From: Egicoccus halophilus
GTDB lineage: Bacteria > Actinomycetota > Nitriliruptoria > Nitriliruptorales > Nitriliruptoraceae
Length of the DNA stretch: 64,000 nt
Reading direction: 5' to 3'
Assembly: GCF_004300825.1 (NCBI RefSeq)
Contig: NZ_CP036250.1
Coordinates: 3,421,001 to 3,485,000, forward strand
The translations under genes and the position numbers were made by a program. The notes under the pieces were generated by a model. The model saw nothing but the letters and a program-made list of their open reading frames with translations, had not been told where the DNA came from and ran no database searches. Below, piece after piece: positions 16,336 to 25,009 of the stretch. Each line of letters begins with the position of its first letter. Within the stretch, counting starts at the first letter, position 1.

Positions 16336-17145
16336 TCAGCCGCCGACCGGCGGCGGGGTGGGATGCAGTCCCGCGAACCCCCAGCCTTCGAGCACCGCCG
16401 GTGGCTCGCTGTGCCACGGGCCGTGCAGCAGTGCGTCGGCGAGCAGCCGCAGGCGGTCCGGGTCGGGCAGTCGACGTCCGACGAGCGAACCCCTGCCGGG
16501 CCGGCGGACCCCGAGGCGTTCGAGCCAGGCACCGACCGTCAACCGGCTCGGGCCGTCCGCGCCGACGACGAGGTGGCCCGTCGTCGCCCGCGAGCGGGCA
16601 CGGTCGAACGCGACCACCAGCTCGGCCAGGTCGTCGACCGTCACCGGCGCGACCACCACGTCGCGGACCGCGGACGGCAACCCGCCGGTCGCCAACGCGT
16701 CGCGCATCGCGGGCGTGTCGAGCAGCGAGGTCCGGACGACGACGCTCGGGGGGGCGGCCTCGGCGATCACCTGCTCGATCCGGCCCCGCGCGCGCCGGTA
16801 GGCGTCGGCCGCGTCCGGGGACGCGCCCGCCACCGACAGCACGATCACCCGACGGACACCGGCGTTGCCGGCCGCCGTCGCCAGCACGCGCGCGGCGGCG
16901 ACGTCGGCGGTCGGGTCGCTGCCGAGCAGTCCGCCGCCGACGTGCACGACCGTGTGCACGTCGGCCAGCGCCGCTTCGAGCCGTCCCTCGTCGTCCGCGG
17001 TGCCGGTGGCGACGAACGCGCCGGCCGCACGTAACGGCGAGGTGTCACCCGTGCCGTAGGCACGGACCTCGCCGCCCTCGGCGAGCAGCCGTGCCGCGAG
17101 TCGGCGCGCCAGGGGACGAGCGGCGCCGGTGACCAGCACGGGCAC
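16336..17145 (-). CDS. NAD(P)-binding SDR/NmrA-like protein
   Basis: 269 residues from GTG 17145 (GGGGGGAG upstream). It has an atypical short-chain dehydrogenase fold: MPVLVTGAARPLARRLAARL carries a modified glycine motif, followed by VHTVVHVGGGLLG and a RVIVLSVAG strand. The catalytic Tyr-Lys is replaced by YRRARGRIEQVI, so it resembles NmrA or complex-I-associated NAD(P)-binding proteins more than an active dehydrogenase. The C-terminal half contains a TGHLVVGADGPSRLTVGAWL segment typical of sugar-epimerase-like members. The substrate is unknown. Convergent with the DUF3105 gene and divergent from the next small gene. Confidence 0.8.
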   Translation of the reverse strand: MPVLVTGAARPLARRLAARLLAEGGEVRAYGTGDTSPLRAAGAFVATGTADDEGRLEAALADVHTVVHVGGGLLGSDPTADVAAARVLATAAGNAGVRRVIVLSVAGASPDAADAYRRARGRIEQVIAEAAPPSVVVRTSLLDTPAMRDALATGGLPSAVRDVVVAPVTVDDLAELVVAFDRARSRATTGHLVVGADGPSRLTVGAWLERLGVRRPGRGSLVGRRLPDPDRLRLLADALLHGPWHSEPPAVLEGWGFAGLHPTPPPVGG

Positions 17146-17265
17146 GGTGCTCCCCCCGGTCGTGTCGTCGAGGCCGCGGACAGCGGCCGGCCGCGAACGC
17201 TAGCGCCGGTCGCCGTCGTCGCGAGCCCCTAGCGTCGTGGCCACCCGACGAGGCGACCTGATCCT

Positions 17266-17664
17266 GTGATCCCGATACCGACCGCCCGGCACCTGCGGGA
17301 CGCGGGGCTGTCCTGGACCCCGGCCGACGGTGACCGCTTCGTGCTCCCCGACCGGGGCATGGACGACGACGTGTTCACCATCTCGGAGATGGTGGTGGAG
17401 GTCCGCTCCTCCCCCGCCGGTCGTCTCATCGCCTTCAACGGCACCACCGAGTGGGCGCTCGACGCGGTCGAGCAGGCCGAGGCGATCTGGGTGCCGCGCG
17501 AGTCGCAGCTGCGCGAGGCGCTGGGCGAGGCGATGCTCTCGCTGGTGCGGGCCGAGGACGGCTGGCGGTGCACGGTGCGGGTCGGCCGCCAGCTGCTCGA
17601 GGTGGCCGCACCCACGGCCGAGGAGGCCTACGCCGACGCGTTGCTGCGGGTCCTGGACGGTTGA
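17266..17664 (+). CDS. Conserved actinobacterial hypothetical protein
   Basis: 132 residues from GTG 17266. The sequence (LRDAGLSWTPADGDRFVLPD, then FTISEMVVEV and FNGTTEWALD) matches a widespread actinobacterial family of cytosolic proteins, sometimes carrying an unsupported pilus-assembly (CpaE) label. There is no signal peptide or membrane segment. The C-terminal part (about 85-130) has two short strand/helix units ending AAPTAEEAYADALLRVLDG. I do not know its function. Confidence 0.75.
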   Translation: MIPIPTARHLRDAGLSWTPADGDRFVLPDRGMDDDVFTISEMVVEVRSSPAGRLIAFNGTTEWALDAVEQAEAIWVPRESQLREALGEAMLSLVRAEDGWRCTVRVGRQLLEVAAPTAEEAYADALLRVLDG

Positions 17665-17706
17665 GGCGATCCAAGCCGGCCGGTGGCGGACGAGCGCGGT
17701 CGGCGA

Positions 17707-18663
17707 TCAGCGGCACCGACGCTCGACGAGGGCGGCGAACGCGGGACGCAGCGTCTGCAGGGCGAGCCGTCGCTGCTGCTGGGTGAAACCCTTGTACAGA
17801 CCGGCCGGCGTGGGGTTGACGTCGACGACGTAGATGCGGCCATCGGCGGTGTCACGCAGCACGTCCATCTCGGCGTAGTCGACCGACAGTGCCCGCGCGA
17901 GTTCACCGATGCGGGCGAGCTCCTGCGCGGAGAGCAGCGTCCGGGGGTCGAGGACCACCTCGGAGTGGGCGAACTCGGAGAACCGGGTCGCGGTGTCGGG
18001 ATGGTGCTTGCGGTAGACCAACGGCACCTGTCCGTCGTAGACGGGGACGCGCAGGTCCTCGAAGCATCCGTCCGCGGCGCGGGTGTCGACATAACGCTGG
18101 TAGGTGACCTCGTCGGGATCCTCGTCCGGAGCGGGCCGGTACGGACAGGTCACGACCACGGCGTCGTGGCGGTAGTTCTCGTTGGACTTGCGGATCGCGG
18201 GTCCCTGGTGCGTGGTCGGGTCGACGTGCAGCGCGTAACCGAACACCTCGGCGAACCGGGCTGCCACCGTCCGCTTGGCGACGTCGGTGGCGTCCGCGTT
18301 CACGATGCGTGCCGCCCGGTTCCCGGCAACCCGCACCGGCGGGTGCGACGTGCGCGGGTCGTGGGCGAACACCACGTCGTGGCGCTCGTCGGACGACTCG
18401 ACCATCCGGTAGCCGCACAGCAACAGCAGACGCCAGGCGATCTGGTGACGGCTGGGCGTGGCGGGCTGGAACAGGATCCGCCGGCGCGGCAGCAGCAGCA
18501 CCCGGGCCGTGCGCAGTGCCGTGACCGCCGGCAGCGCACCCGTGGCGTCGTCGAGCGCCGCGTACACCCGCTGCCATCGCCACCGCCACGAACGCCACCG
18601 CCGCGTGAGCGGCCGCAACACCGGGCCGAGCAGTCGCCGGACACGGCGATGAACGACACGCAC
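17707..18663 (-). CDS. ATP-grasp-like protein of unknown function
   Basis: 318 residues from GTG 18663, with GGAGG 8 nt upstream; the longer frame start is rejected. An Arg-rich N-terminal region is followed by a core ending in DVLRDTADGRIYVVDVNPTP (about 275-295). The acidic residues and the final Asn-Pro there are the metal/ATP signature of ATP-grasp ligases. An earlier RKSNENYRHDAVVVTCPYRP may hold ATP-contacting basic residues. ATP-grasp enzymes join carboxylates to amines or thiols. Neither substrate nor product can be inferred from the neighbours, a divergent ClC channel and a convergent hypothetical gene. Confidence 0.7.
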   Translation of the reverse strand: MRVVHRRVRRLLGPVLRPLTRRWRSWRWRWQRVYAALDDATGALPAVTALRTARVLLLPRRRILFQPATPSRHQIAWRLLLLCGYRMVESSDERHDVVFAHDPRTSHPPVRVAGNRAARIVNADATDVAKRTVAARFAEVFGYALHVDPTTHQGPAIRKSNENYRHDAVVVTCPYRPAPDEDPDEVTYQRYVDTRAADGCFEDLRVPVYDGQVPLVYRKHHPDTATRFSEFAHSEVVLDPRTLLSAQELARIGELARALSVDYAEMDVLRDTADGRIYVVDVNPTPAGLYKGFTQQQRRLALQTLRPAFAALVERRCR

Positions 18664-18883
18664 CGTTGCGCCTCCGCGGAGTCGGTGGAAGACCGAGCGG
18701 TTCAACCGGCACCACCGTTCCCGCGGACGGTGCCGCCCGCTGGCGAAGCCTACGGCGATCCAAGGGACCCCGCGCAACGCGGGCCGTCACCGCCGAACTG
18801 CTGACTGCAGCCGACCGTGTCCTGGGTCGCCGGTGGGGGGCGGTAGCGTCGCGGCCGCTCGAGGTGAAGGGACCGACGGCACG

Positions 18884-20932
18884 ATGCAGGTACGACTCCG
18901 CGCGGTGGCGGACGCCCTCGGCCGGCGCGTGTCACGGCCGGGCGCGGTCGAACCGGTCATGCTCGGGCTCGGCGCGGCGACCGGCCTGGGCACGGGCGTG
19001 GTCGTCTGGCTGCTCATCAGCACCGTCGAACTGGTGCAACGGCTCGCCTGGTCGACGCAGGTGCCCGACTGGCAGCTGCTCGTGGTGCCGACGATCGGCG
19101 GTCTGCTCGTCGGCCTGCTGGTGTGGAAGGTCGTTCCCGAGAGCAGCGGTGGTGGTGTCGTCCCCACCATGGAGTCGCTCGCACTGCGCGGCGGACAGCT
19201 GCGCCGTCGGATCCCGCTGGCCGGCACGGCGGCGACCGGGATCTCGCTCGGCACCGGCCTCTCGGGTGGTCGCGAAGGCCCCATCGTGCTGATCGGCGGC
19301 GCGATCGGTTCGGCGGTCGGCCGTGGGGTGCGTCTCGACGAGGACGGGATGCGCTCGCTGGTGGCCGCCGGCGCGGCCGCCGGGATCGGCGCGACGTTCA
19401 ACGCCCCGATCGGCGGGATGCTGTTCGCCATCGAACTGCTGCTCGGCGGGATCCGACGCGCCGGGTCCCTGCAGGTGGTCGTGGTCGCGTCCGTCGTCAG
19501 CGCCGTGACCGCCCGCCAGCTCGTCGGCGAGAGCCTGCCGCTGTTCCAGGCCAGCGCCGGCTTTTCGCTCGGGCCGGCCGCCGAGCTGCTGCTGTACGCC
19601 GCGCTCGGCCTCGCCGCCGTCGCGGTCGCCAGCGGCTTCCGGTTCGGCGAGGACCTCGCCCGTCGCAATTTCGCCGGGCTCCGCCCCCACCTGGGCGTCC
19701 CGGTGACCGTGGCCCTGGGGGGCCTCGGGGTCGGGATCGTCGCGCTGGCGTTCCCCGAGGTGCTCGGCGAGGGTTCGCACCTGCCCGGCGTCGACGGTGT
19801 CCGCGAACCGATCCAGGCCATGCTCGACGGCGGTTTCGGCGCGTCGTGGTCGACCGCCGGTCTGCTGCTCGTGCTGCTGCTCGCCAAGCTGGTCGCGACG
19901 CTGTTCGCGGTCGGCTCGGGGGCGGCGGTGGGAACCTTCGCACCCACGCTGTTCACCGGCGCCGCGCTCGGGGCGGCGTTCGGCATCGCGGCCTCGCAGC
20001 TGCTGGGTGCCGAGGTGGCCCCCGGGGCCTTCGCCCTGGTCGGCATGGCGGCCGTGTTCGCCGCGACGGCCCGGGCGCCGTTGACCGCCATCCTGATCGT
20101 GTTCGAGCTGACCGGCAGCTACGACCTGGTCCTGCCGCTGATGCTGGCGGTCGGCATCGCGATGTTCGTGACCGAGCTGCTCGGATGGGACTCGATCTAC
20201 GCCCACCAGCTGCGCCAACGCGGCGTGGTGCTCGGGCAGGTCGACGACGTCGACGTCCTGCAGACCGTGACCGTGGGTGAGGTCATGTCCGCCGTCGACG
20301 GCAACGTCGTCGACGAGGGCGCCGACCTCGACACGGTCCGCCGCCGCCTCGTCGAGACCGGCGCCCACGGGCTCGTCGTCGTCGACGCGCACGCGCGGCT
20401 GGTCGGCGTGGTGGCGATCTCCGACCTGGTCCGGCCGGGAACGACGGCCGGACAGGTCGCCACCCGGCGGGTGCTCACGGTGACGCCCGACGACCCGGCC
20501 TTCCGTGCCGTGCGTCGGATGGCCAGCCTCGACGTGGGTCGGCTGCCGGTCGTCGACGGCCACACCCGACAGGTCGTCGGGGTCCTGCGACGGGCCGACG
20601 TCGTGCGTGCCTACCAGCGTGGGATCGCCCGCAGCGTCGGCGCCCAACAGCGGGCGGCGTCGGGCCGACTGCGGGACCTGGCCGGAGTCGGGTTCGTGGA
20701 GCTGGTGCTGCAACCGGGGTCGCCGATGGCCGGGTGCGCCGTGCGCGACGTCACCTGGCCCCAGCGCAGCGTCCTGACCAGTGTCCGGCGGGCGGGCACG
20801 GTCGTCGTCCCCAGCGGCGACACCGTGCTCGAAGCCGGTGACGAGCTGGTCGTGCTCACCGGTCAGCCCGATGCCCTGCGCGAGCTCGCCGCCCCGGAGC
20901 CGACGCCACCGCCGCGGACGCCGTCGGCATGA
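18884..20932 (+). CDS. ClC-type chloride channel/antiporter with CBS and TrkA-C domains
   Basis: 682 residues from ATG 18884. Residues about 20-430 form the ClC membrane domain: GREGP carries the gating glutamate (SGGREGPIVLIGG), GSGAAVGTFAPTLFTGA is the third anion-site motif, and SSGGGVVPTMESL sits in the first-site region. A CBS pair follows at about 460-590 (VGEVMSAVDGNVVDEGADLD and ATRRVLTVTPDDPAFRAVRR). A TrkA-C domain closes the protein (SPMAGCAVRDVTWPQRS to LEAGDELVVLTG). The ClC-CBS-TrkA_C order occurs in bacterial voltage-gated-type family members. CBS and TrkA-C usually bind nucleotides, so nucleotide control of anion flux is likely. Channel versus proton-coupled exchange is undecided. 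Confidence 0.93.
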   Translation: MQVRLRAVADALGRRVSRPGAVEPVMLGLGAATGLGTGVVVWLLISTVELVQRLAWSTQVPDWQLLVVPTIGGLLVGLLVWKVVPESSGGGVVPTMESLALRGGQLRRRIPLAGTAATGISLGTGLSGGREGPIVLIGGAIGSAVGRGVRLDEDGMRSLVAAGAAAGIGATFNAPIGGMLFAIELLLGGIRRAGSLQVVVVASVVSAVTARQLVGESLPLFQASAGFSLGPAAELLLYAALGLAAVAVASGFRFGEDLARRNFAGLRPHLGVPVTVALGGLGVGIVALAFPEVLGEGSHLPGVDGVREPIQAMLDGGFGASWSTAGLLLVLLLAKLVATLFAVGSGAAVGTFAPTLFTGAALGAAFGIAASQLLGAEVAPGAFALVGMAAVFAATARAPLTAILIVFELTGSYDLVLPLMLAVGIAMFVTELLGWDSIYAHQLRQRGVVLGQVDDVDVLQTVTVGEVMSAVDGNVVDEGADLDTVRRRLVETGAHGLVVVDAHARLVGVVAISDLVRPGTTAGQVATRRVLTVTPDDPAFRAVRRMASLDVGRLPVVDGHTRQVVGVLRRADVVRAYQRGIARSVGAQQRAASGRLRDLAGVGFVELVLQPGSPMAGCAVRDVTWPQRSVLTSVRRAGTVVVPSGDTVLEAGDELVVLTGQPDALRELAAPEPTPPPRTPSA

Positions 20933-21028
20933 CGCCCCCCGCTCGACCGTGACGCGGTGCGGCCGACACGGGATGGCGCCCCCTCGCCGATACGCTCCGG
21001 CGGAACCCCGTCCCGAAAGTAGCCACGC

Positions 21029-21886
21029 GTGCGTTATGGCGACCGCACCGACGCCGAGAACCTGGCGTCGGCCCAGGCCGGGTGGGCACCGGCCTTCGCG
21101 GTGCTGCTCCACCGGCACGGCCCCGCCGTCCGCAGTGCCGTGCGCGACGAGCCGGACCCGATCGCCGCGACCCGCGACGTGTTCGTCACCGCCCTGCAGG
21201 AGCTGCCCCACATGCCGGCGGACACCGTCGTGCGTGACTGGCTGCTCGACATCGCCGGGACCTCGCGCGTGCCGGACCCGATCGTGCCATTGTGCGAGGA
21301 GGAACGCGACGCGATCTGGGCCGAGCTGACGACGGCCTGGCCGACGCGACGCCGTCCCCGGCGGCGGGTGCTGCGCCGGATCGCCCTGGTCGCGGGCCTC
21401 GTCGCGCTCGCCGGTGCGGTGCCGACCCTGCTCCTGCTGGCCGAGGAGACCCCGGAGCGCGACACGATCGAACTGTTCGCGCACCCGGTCGTGGAGCCGA
21501 CCGTGGTCGAGGATCCGGTGGCACCCGAGCCCGCGGCGCTGCCGACCTTCTCGTTCCCCACGGCATCGAGCACGCCGCCGCGGCTGGCGACGCCCCCGGG
21601 GCCGACGACTCCTCCGATGGCGGCCGACCCGGTCGACGACCCCCGCAGCGCCGACGCCCGGACCGACGACCCCCGCAGCGCCGACGCCCGGACCGACGAC
21701 CTCCGGACCGACGAGATCCAGACCGACGCCGGGCCCGTGGAGGCCGACGCGGTCGAGAGCACCCCACCCGATGCCGTGGTCGCCGACGACGCTCCGGCCG
21801 ACACCGACGCCGACGCCGAGTCCGTCACCGACGCGCCGCTCGGCGACCGGTCACCGGGCACGCGCGGCGCGGCGGAGCGCGCATGA
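21029..21886 (+). CDS. Membrane protein with sigma-70 region-2-like N-terminus and repeat-rich tail
   Basis: 285 residues from GTG 21029 (weak ribosome site). Residues 8-75 (DAENLASAQAGWAPAFAVLL to AATRDVFVTALQELP) read like the region-2 helices of an ECF sigma factor. No region 4 follows. An Arg cluster (107-117) precedes one membrane segment at about 117-138. The remaining 145 residues are Pro/Asp/Thr-rich and disordered, with a perfect 30-bp duplication at 21635-21694 giving two copies of DDPRSADART. Its stop overlaps the decarboxylase start as ATGA, so expression is coupled. It may be a membrane-tethered regulator remnant. I do not recognise a named family. Confidence 0.7.
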   Translation: MRYGDRTDAENLASAQAGWAPAFAVLLHRHGPAVRSAVRDEPDPIAATRDVFVTALQELPHMPADTVVRDWLLDIAGTSRVPDPIVPLCEEERDAIWAELTTAWPTRRRPRRRVLRRIALVAGLVALAGAVPTLLLLAEETPERDTIELFAHPVVEPTVVEDPVAPEPAALPTFSFPTASSTPPRLATPPGPTTPPMAADPVDDPRSADARTDDPRSADARTDDLRTDEIQTDAGPVEADAVESTPPDAVVADDAPADTDADAESVTDAPLGDRSPGTRGAAERA

Positions 21887-23418
21887 CCGCGTCCGCCGAG
21901 CCGGCGCGCGACGGCCTCGACCCGGCACAGTCCGGTCTCGGGGACATGGACGCCGACGCCTTCCGCCGCCACGGGCACGCCGTGGTCGATCTGATCGCGG
22001 ACTACCTCGAGGGCGTCGGCGAGCGTCCGGTCCTCGCCCAGGTGCGCCCCGGCGAGGTCCGCGAGGCGCTGCCGGCGACGCCACCGCGCGCGCCCGAACC
22101 GTTCGACGCGGCCCTCGACGACCTCGAGCGGGTACTGCTGCCGGGCATCACCCACTGGAACCATCCGGCGTTCCACGCCTACTTCGCCATCACCGGTTCG
22201 GGTCCCGGCATCCTCGGCGAGGCGCTGTCGGCCGCGCTCAACGTCAACGGCATGCTGTGGCGGACCTCGCCGTCGGCGACGGAACTCGAGGAGTTGGTGC
22301 TCGACTGGCTGCGGCAGCTGCTCGGGCTGCCGGCCGGTCTGCGGGCGATCGTCACCGACAGCGCGTCGATGTCGACCATGCTGGCGCTGGCGGCCGCCCG
22401 CGAGCAGGCCGGCCTCGACGTGCGCCAGCGGGGGCTCGCCGGACGTGCGGACGTCCCGCTGCTGCGCATCTACACCTCCGAGCACGCCCACTCGTCGGTG
22501 GAGAAGGCTGCGATCACGCTCGGCCTGGGACGCGACGGCGTGCGCACCGTCCCGACCGACGCGCAGCACCGACTGGACGTGACCGCGCTCGGCGAGGCGG
22601 TGCGCGAGGACCTGCGCTTCGGCTACCGGCCGCTCGCGTTCGTGCCGACGGTGGGCACCACCTCGACCACCTCGATCGACCCGGTGGGGGCGGTCGCCGA
22701 GCTGCGCGACGAGCTGGTCGCCGAGCTCGGCCACCCGATCTGGCTCCACGTCGACGGCGCCTACGGGGGCATGGCGGCGATCTGCCCCGAACTGCGGTGG
22801 GTGCTCGACGGGGTCGAGCGTGCCGACTCGTTCGTGACCAACCCGCACAAGTGGCTGTTCACGCCGATCGACTGCTCGGCCCTGTTCGTCCGCGAACCGG
22901 CGTGGCTCACGCGCGCCTTCTCGCTGGTGCCCGAGTACCTCACCACCGACGACGAGGGCGTGACCGACTACATGGACTGGGGCGTCCAGCTCGGCCGCCG
23001 CTTCCGGGCACTCAAGCTGTGGCTCGTGATCCGCTACTTCGGCGCCGACGGGCTGGCGGCCCGCATCCGCGAGCACGTCGCGCAGGCCCAGCGGGTGGTC
23101 GCCTGGGTCGAGCAGCATCCCGACCTCGAGCTGATGGCGCCCGCCCCGCTGTCCACGGTGTGCTTCCGCGCGGCCCCGGAGGACCTCGGCGGTGACGAGG
23201 ACGCCCGCCGTCGGCTCAACCGCGCCTGGCTCGCGCGGATCAACGCCACCGGCGAGGCCTACCTGTCGCACACCGAGCTGGACGGCCGCTACGTGCTGCG
23301 GCTGGCGCTGGGGAACCTGCGCACGACCGACGAGCGACTCTCCGCGACGCTCGCGGTCCTGGAGCGCGAGCTCACGACGGCGCGGGCGGCCGGGTCGGGG
23401 ACGCCAGCAGCGGGGTGA
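21883..23418 (+). CDS. PLP-dependent aromatic-L-amino-acid decarboxylase family protein
   Basis: 511 residues from ATG 21883, overlapping the previous stop. Group II decarboxylase features are HWNHPAFHAYFAITGSGPGI, the cofactor-stacking histidine region TSEHAHSSVEKAA, HVDGAYGGMAA, and the Schiff-base Lys323 in NPHKWLFTP. Relatives convert tryptophan, tyrosine, DOPA or phenylalanine to the amine; a minority are aldehyde synthases. Substrate choice cannot be read. The gene ends 47 nt inside the convergent TetR gene. Functional linkage to the neighbouring ABC exporter genes, for example amine export, is speculative. Confidence 0.9.
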   Translation: MTASAEPARDGLDPAQSGLGDMDADAFRRHGHAVVDLIADYLEGVGERPVLAQVRPGEVREALPATPPRAPEPFDAALDDLERVLLPGITHWNHPAFHAYFAITGSGPGILGEALSAALNVNGMLWRTSPSATELEELVLDWLRQLLGLPAGLRAIVTDSASMSTMLALAAAREQAGLDVRQRGLAGRADVPLLRIYTSEHAHSSVEKAAITLGLGRDGVRTVPTDAQHRLDVTALGEAVREDLRFGYRPLAFVPTVGTTSTTSIDPVGAVAELRDELVAELGHPIWLHVDGAYGGMAAICPELRWVLDGVERADSFVTNPHKWLFTPIDCSALFVREPAWLTRAFSLVPEYLTTDDEGVTDYMDWGVQLGRRFRALKLWLVIRYFGADGLAARIREHVAQAQRVVAWVEQHPDLELMAPAPLSTVCFRAAPEDLGGDEDARRRLNRAWLARINATGEAYLSHTELDGRYVLRLALGNLRTTDERLSATLAVLERELTTARAAGSGTPAAG

Positions 23419-24007
23419 GCTCGAGCAGGCCGTCGAGGGCCTCGTCGACGACCTCGAGGCGCGGTCGCGTTCGCCCCGAGGCCTCCCAGATGCGCAGCGC
23501 CGCGTCGGTCGTCGCCATCGCGGCCGCGGCCAGCGCGGTCGGTCGCGGGTCGAGCGACGGGTCGATCCCGAGCATGCGGCCGATGGCGGCGGCGGCGCGC
23601 TGCTGCAGGCGGGCCCGCGCCGCCAGGAACCGGCGTTGCAGCACCGGATCGGCGGCGACGACCCCGAACCAGCGGTCCCAGTGCTCCTGGCGGGCGAGGT
23701 AGTCGGCGGCGACCTGGTGGGTCCCGCGTCGGATGCAGTCGAGCACCGTCTCGCCGGGGACGTGCGCGGCGGTGACGATGGACCAGACGTCGAACTCGTC
23801 CTCGTAGTCGGCGAAGAGGACCTCGTCCTTGGTCGGGAAGTAGCGGAAGAACGTCCGCGGCGACACGCCGGCGGCGTCGGCGATCCGGTCCACCGAGACC
23901 GCCTCGAACCCGTCGCTGGCGCACAGTTCGAGGGCGGCGTCGACGAGCGCCCGACGGGTGCGGGTCCGGTTGCGCTCCCGGCGGGTGGCCGGCGGGGGGG
24001 AGGTCAT
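23372..24007 (-). CDS. TetR family transcriptional regulator
   Basis: 211 residues from ATG 24007, essentially without a ribosome site, so possibly leaderless. The HTH is at about 12-55 (RTRRALVDAALELCASDGF, DRIADAAGVSPRTFFRYF). The ligand domain includes a Trp-rich segment (YLARQEHWDRWFGVVAADP) of the type found in acyl/drug-sensing members. It is divergent from an ABC exporter operon, and an imperfect 32-bp palindrome covers the intergenic DNA. It is therefore probably a repressor of itself and the exporter. Its 3' end overlaps that of the decarboxylase gene by 47 nt. Confidence 0.92.
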   Translation of the reverse strand: MTSPPPATRRERNRTRTRRALVDAALELCASDGFEAVSVDRIADAAGVSPRTFFRYFPTKDEVLFADYEDEFDVWSIVTAAHVPGETVLDCIRRGTHQVAADYLARQEHWDRWFGVVAADPVLQRRFLAARARLQQRAAAAIGRMLGIDPSLDPRPTALAAAAMATTDAALRIWEASGRTRPRLEVVDEALDGLLELTPLLASPTRPPAPS

Positions 24008-24027
24008 GGACCCGACCCTAACAGCTC

Positions 24028-24059
24028 TGGCAATGACTGACAGTTGACAGTGACTGCCA
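24028..24059. promoter_or_regulatory. Probable TetR operator between regulator and ABC operon
   Basis: An imperfect 32-bp inverted repeat with outer arms TGGCA and TGCCA and internal matches around ACTG/CAGT. It fills the gap between the divergent TetR and ABC genes and runs into the presumed exporter start (TTG 24044). A TTGACA at 24044-24049 lies inside it. Binding here would block both directions. Confidence 0.6.
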
Positions 24060-25009
24060 CTTCGAGCGAAGGTGGAGACCTTCCGACCCGGACCGCCGCC
24101 GTGCCCCCCCTCGACCTGCCCGCCGCACCGGCCGCGGCCGCGACCACCGCGGTGATCGTGGTCGAGCGCCTGCACTACCGCTACCCCGGTGCCGCCACGG
24201 CGGCCGTCGAGAACCTCAGCTTCCGCGTCGCCCCCGGGGAGGTGCTCGGCTTCCTCGGCCCGTCGGGTGCCGGCAAGTCGACGACCCAGCAGGTGCTCAC
24301 CGGCCGGCTGCGAGGCGGCGACGGACACGTCCGCGTGCTCGGCGTCGCGCCGACGGCGCTGCGCCCCGCCGAGCGGGCCCGGATCGGCGTGTCGTTCGAA
24401 CAGCCGGCGCTGTACCCGAAGCTGACCGCCCGGGAGCAGCTGACCTTCTTCGCCGCGCTCGGCGGCGGCACGCGCGCCCGCGACGTCGACGATCTGCTCG
24501 GGCGCCTCGGGCTGGCCGACCACGCCGACCAGCGGGTGGGCACCTACTCGAAGGGCATGCGGACCCGCCTCGACCTCGCCCGCGCGCTGCTGCACCGGCC
24601 CGAGGTGCTGCTCCTCGACGAGCCCACCGGCGGGCTGGATCCGGCCTCCTCGGCGCTGGTGCGCCAGGTGGTGGCCGACGAACGCGACCGGGGTGCCGCC
24701 GTGCTGCTCACCACGCACGACATGGAACTCGCCACCGCGCTGGCTGACCGGGTCGCGTTGCTCGCCCAGGGTCGGCTCGCCGCGAGCGGGACGCCCCGGG
24801 AACTGGTGCTCGCCGCCGGGGAGCGCGGCATCGTGCTGACCACCGACGACGGCCGCCGCCTGGCGCGGCCGCTCCACGCGGCCGGCAGCGACCCGGAGGT
24901 GCTGGCGTGGCTGCGCGACCCGGCGCTCGCCACCGTCCACACCACCGAGCCGACGCTGGGCGAGGTGTTCGTGCGCCTGACCGGCCAGTCGCTGCGGGCA
25001 GACGCGTGA
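24044..25009 (+). CDS. ABC transporter ATP-binding protein
   Basis: 321 residues from TTG 24044; an in-frame GTG at 24050 is equally possible and no good ribosome site separates them. Walker A GPSGAGKST is at 72-80, the signature is YSKGMRTRLDLARALL, Walker B is VLLLDEPTGGLDP, and the H-loop is LLTTHDMELA. The C-terminal extension (TDDGRRLARPLH to PTLGEVFVRLTG) is typical of DrrA/CcmA-type exporter ATPases. It works with the two membrane genes that follow, each joined by a GTGA overlap. The substrate is unknown: drug, lipid or amine export are all possible. Likely repressed by the divergent TetR protein. Confidence 0.93.
   Translation: MTVTATSSEGGDLPTRTAAVPPLDLPAAPAAAATTAVIVVERLHYRYPGAATAAVENLSFRVAPGEVLGFLGPSGAGKSTTQQVLTGRLRGGDGHVRVLGVAPTALRPAERARIGVSFEQPALYPKLTAREQLTFFAALGGGTRARDVDDLLGRLGLADHADQRVGTYSKGMRTRLDLARALLHRPEVLLLDEPTGGLDPASSALVRQVVADERDRGAAVLLTTHDMELATALADRVALLAQGRLAASGTPRELVLAAGERGIVLTTDDGRRLARPLHAAGSDPEVLAWLRDPALATVHTTEPTLGEVFVRLTGQSLRADA

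Noticed and set aside
18932-21484. 850-codon open frame on the minus strand
   Set aside because: Covers the ClC gene in antisense; no domain and biased composition.
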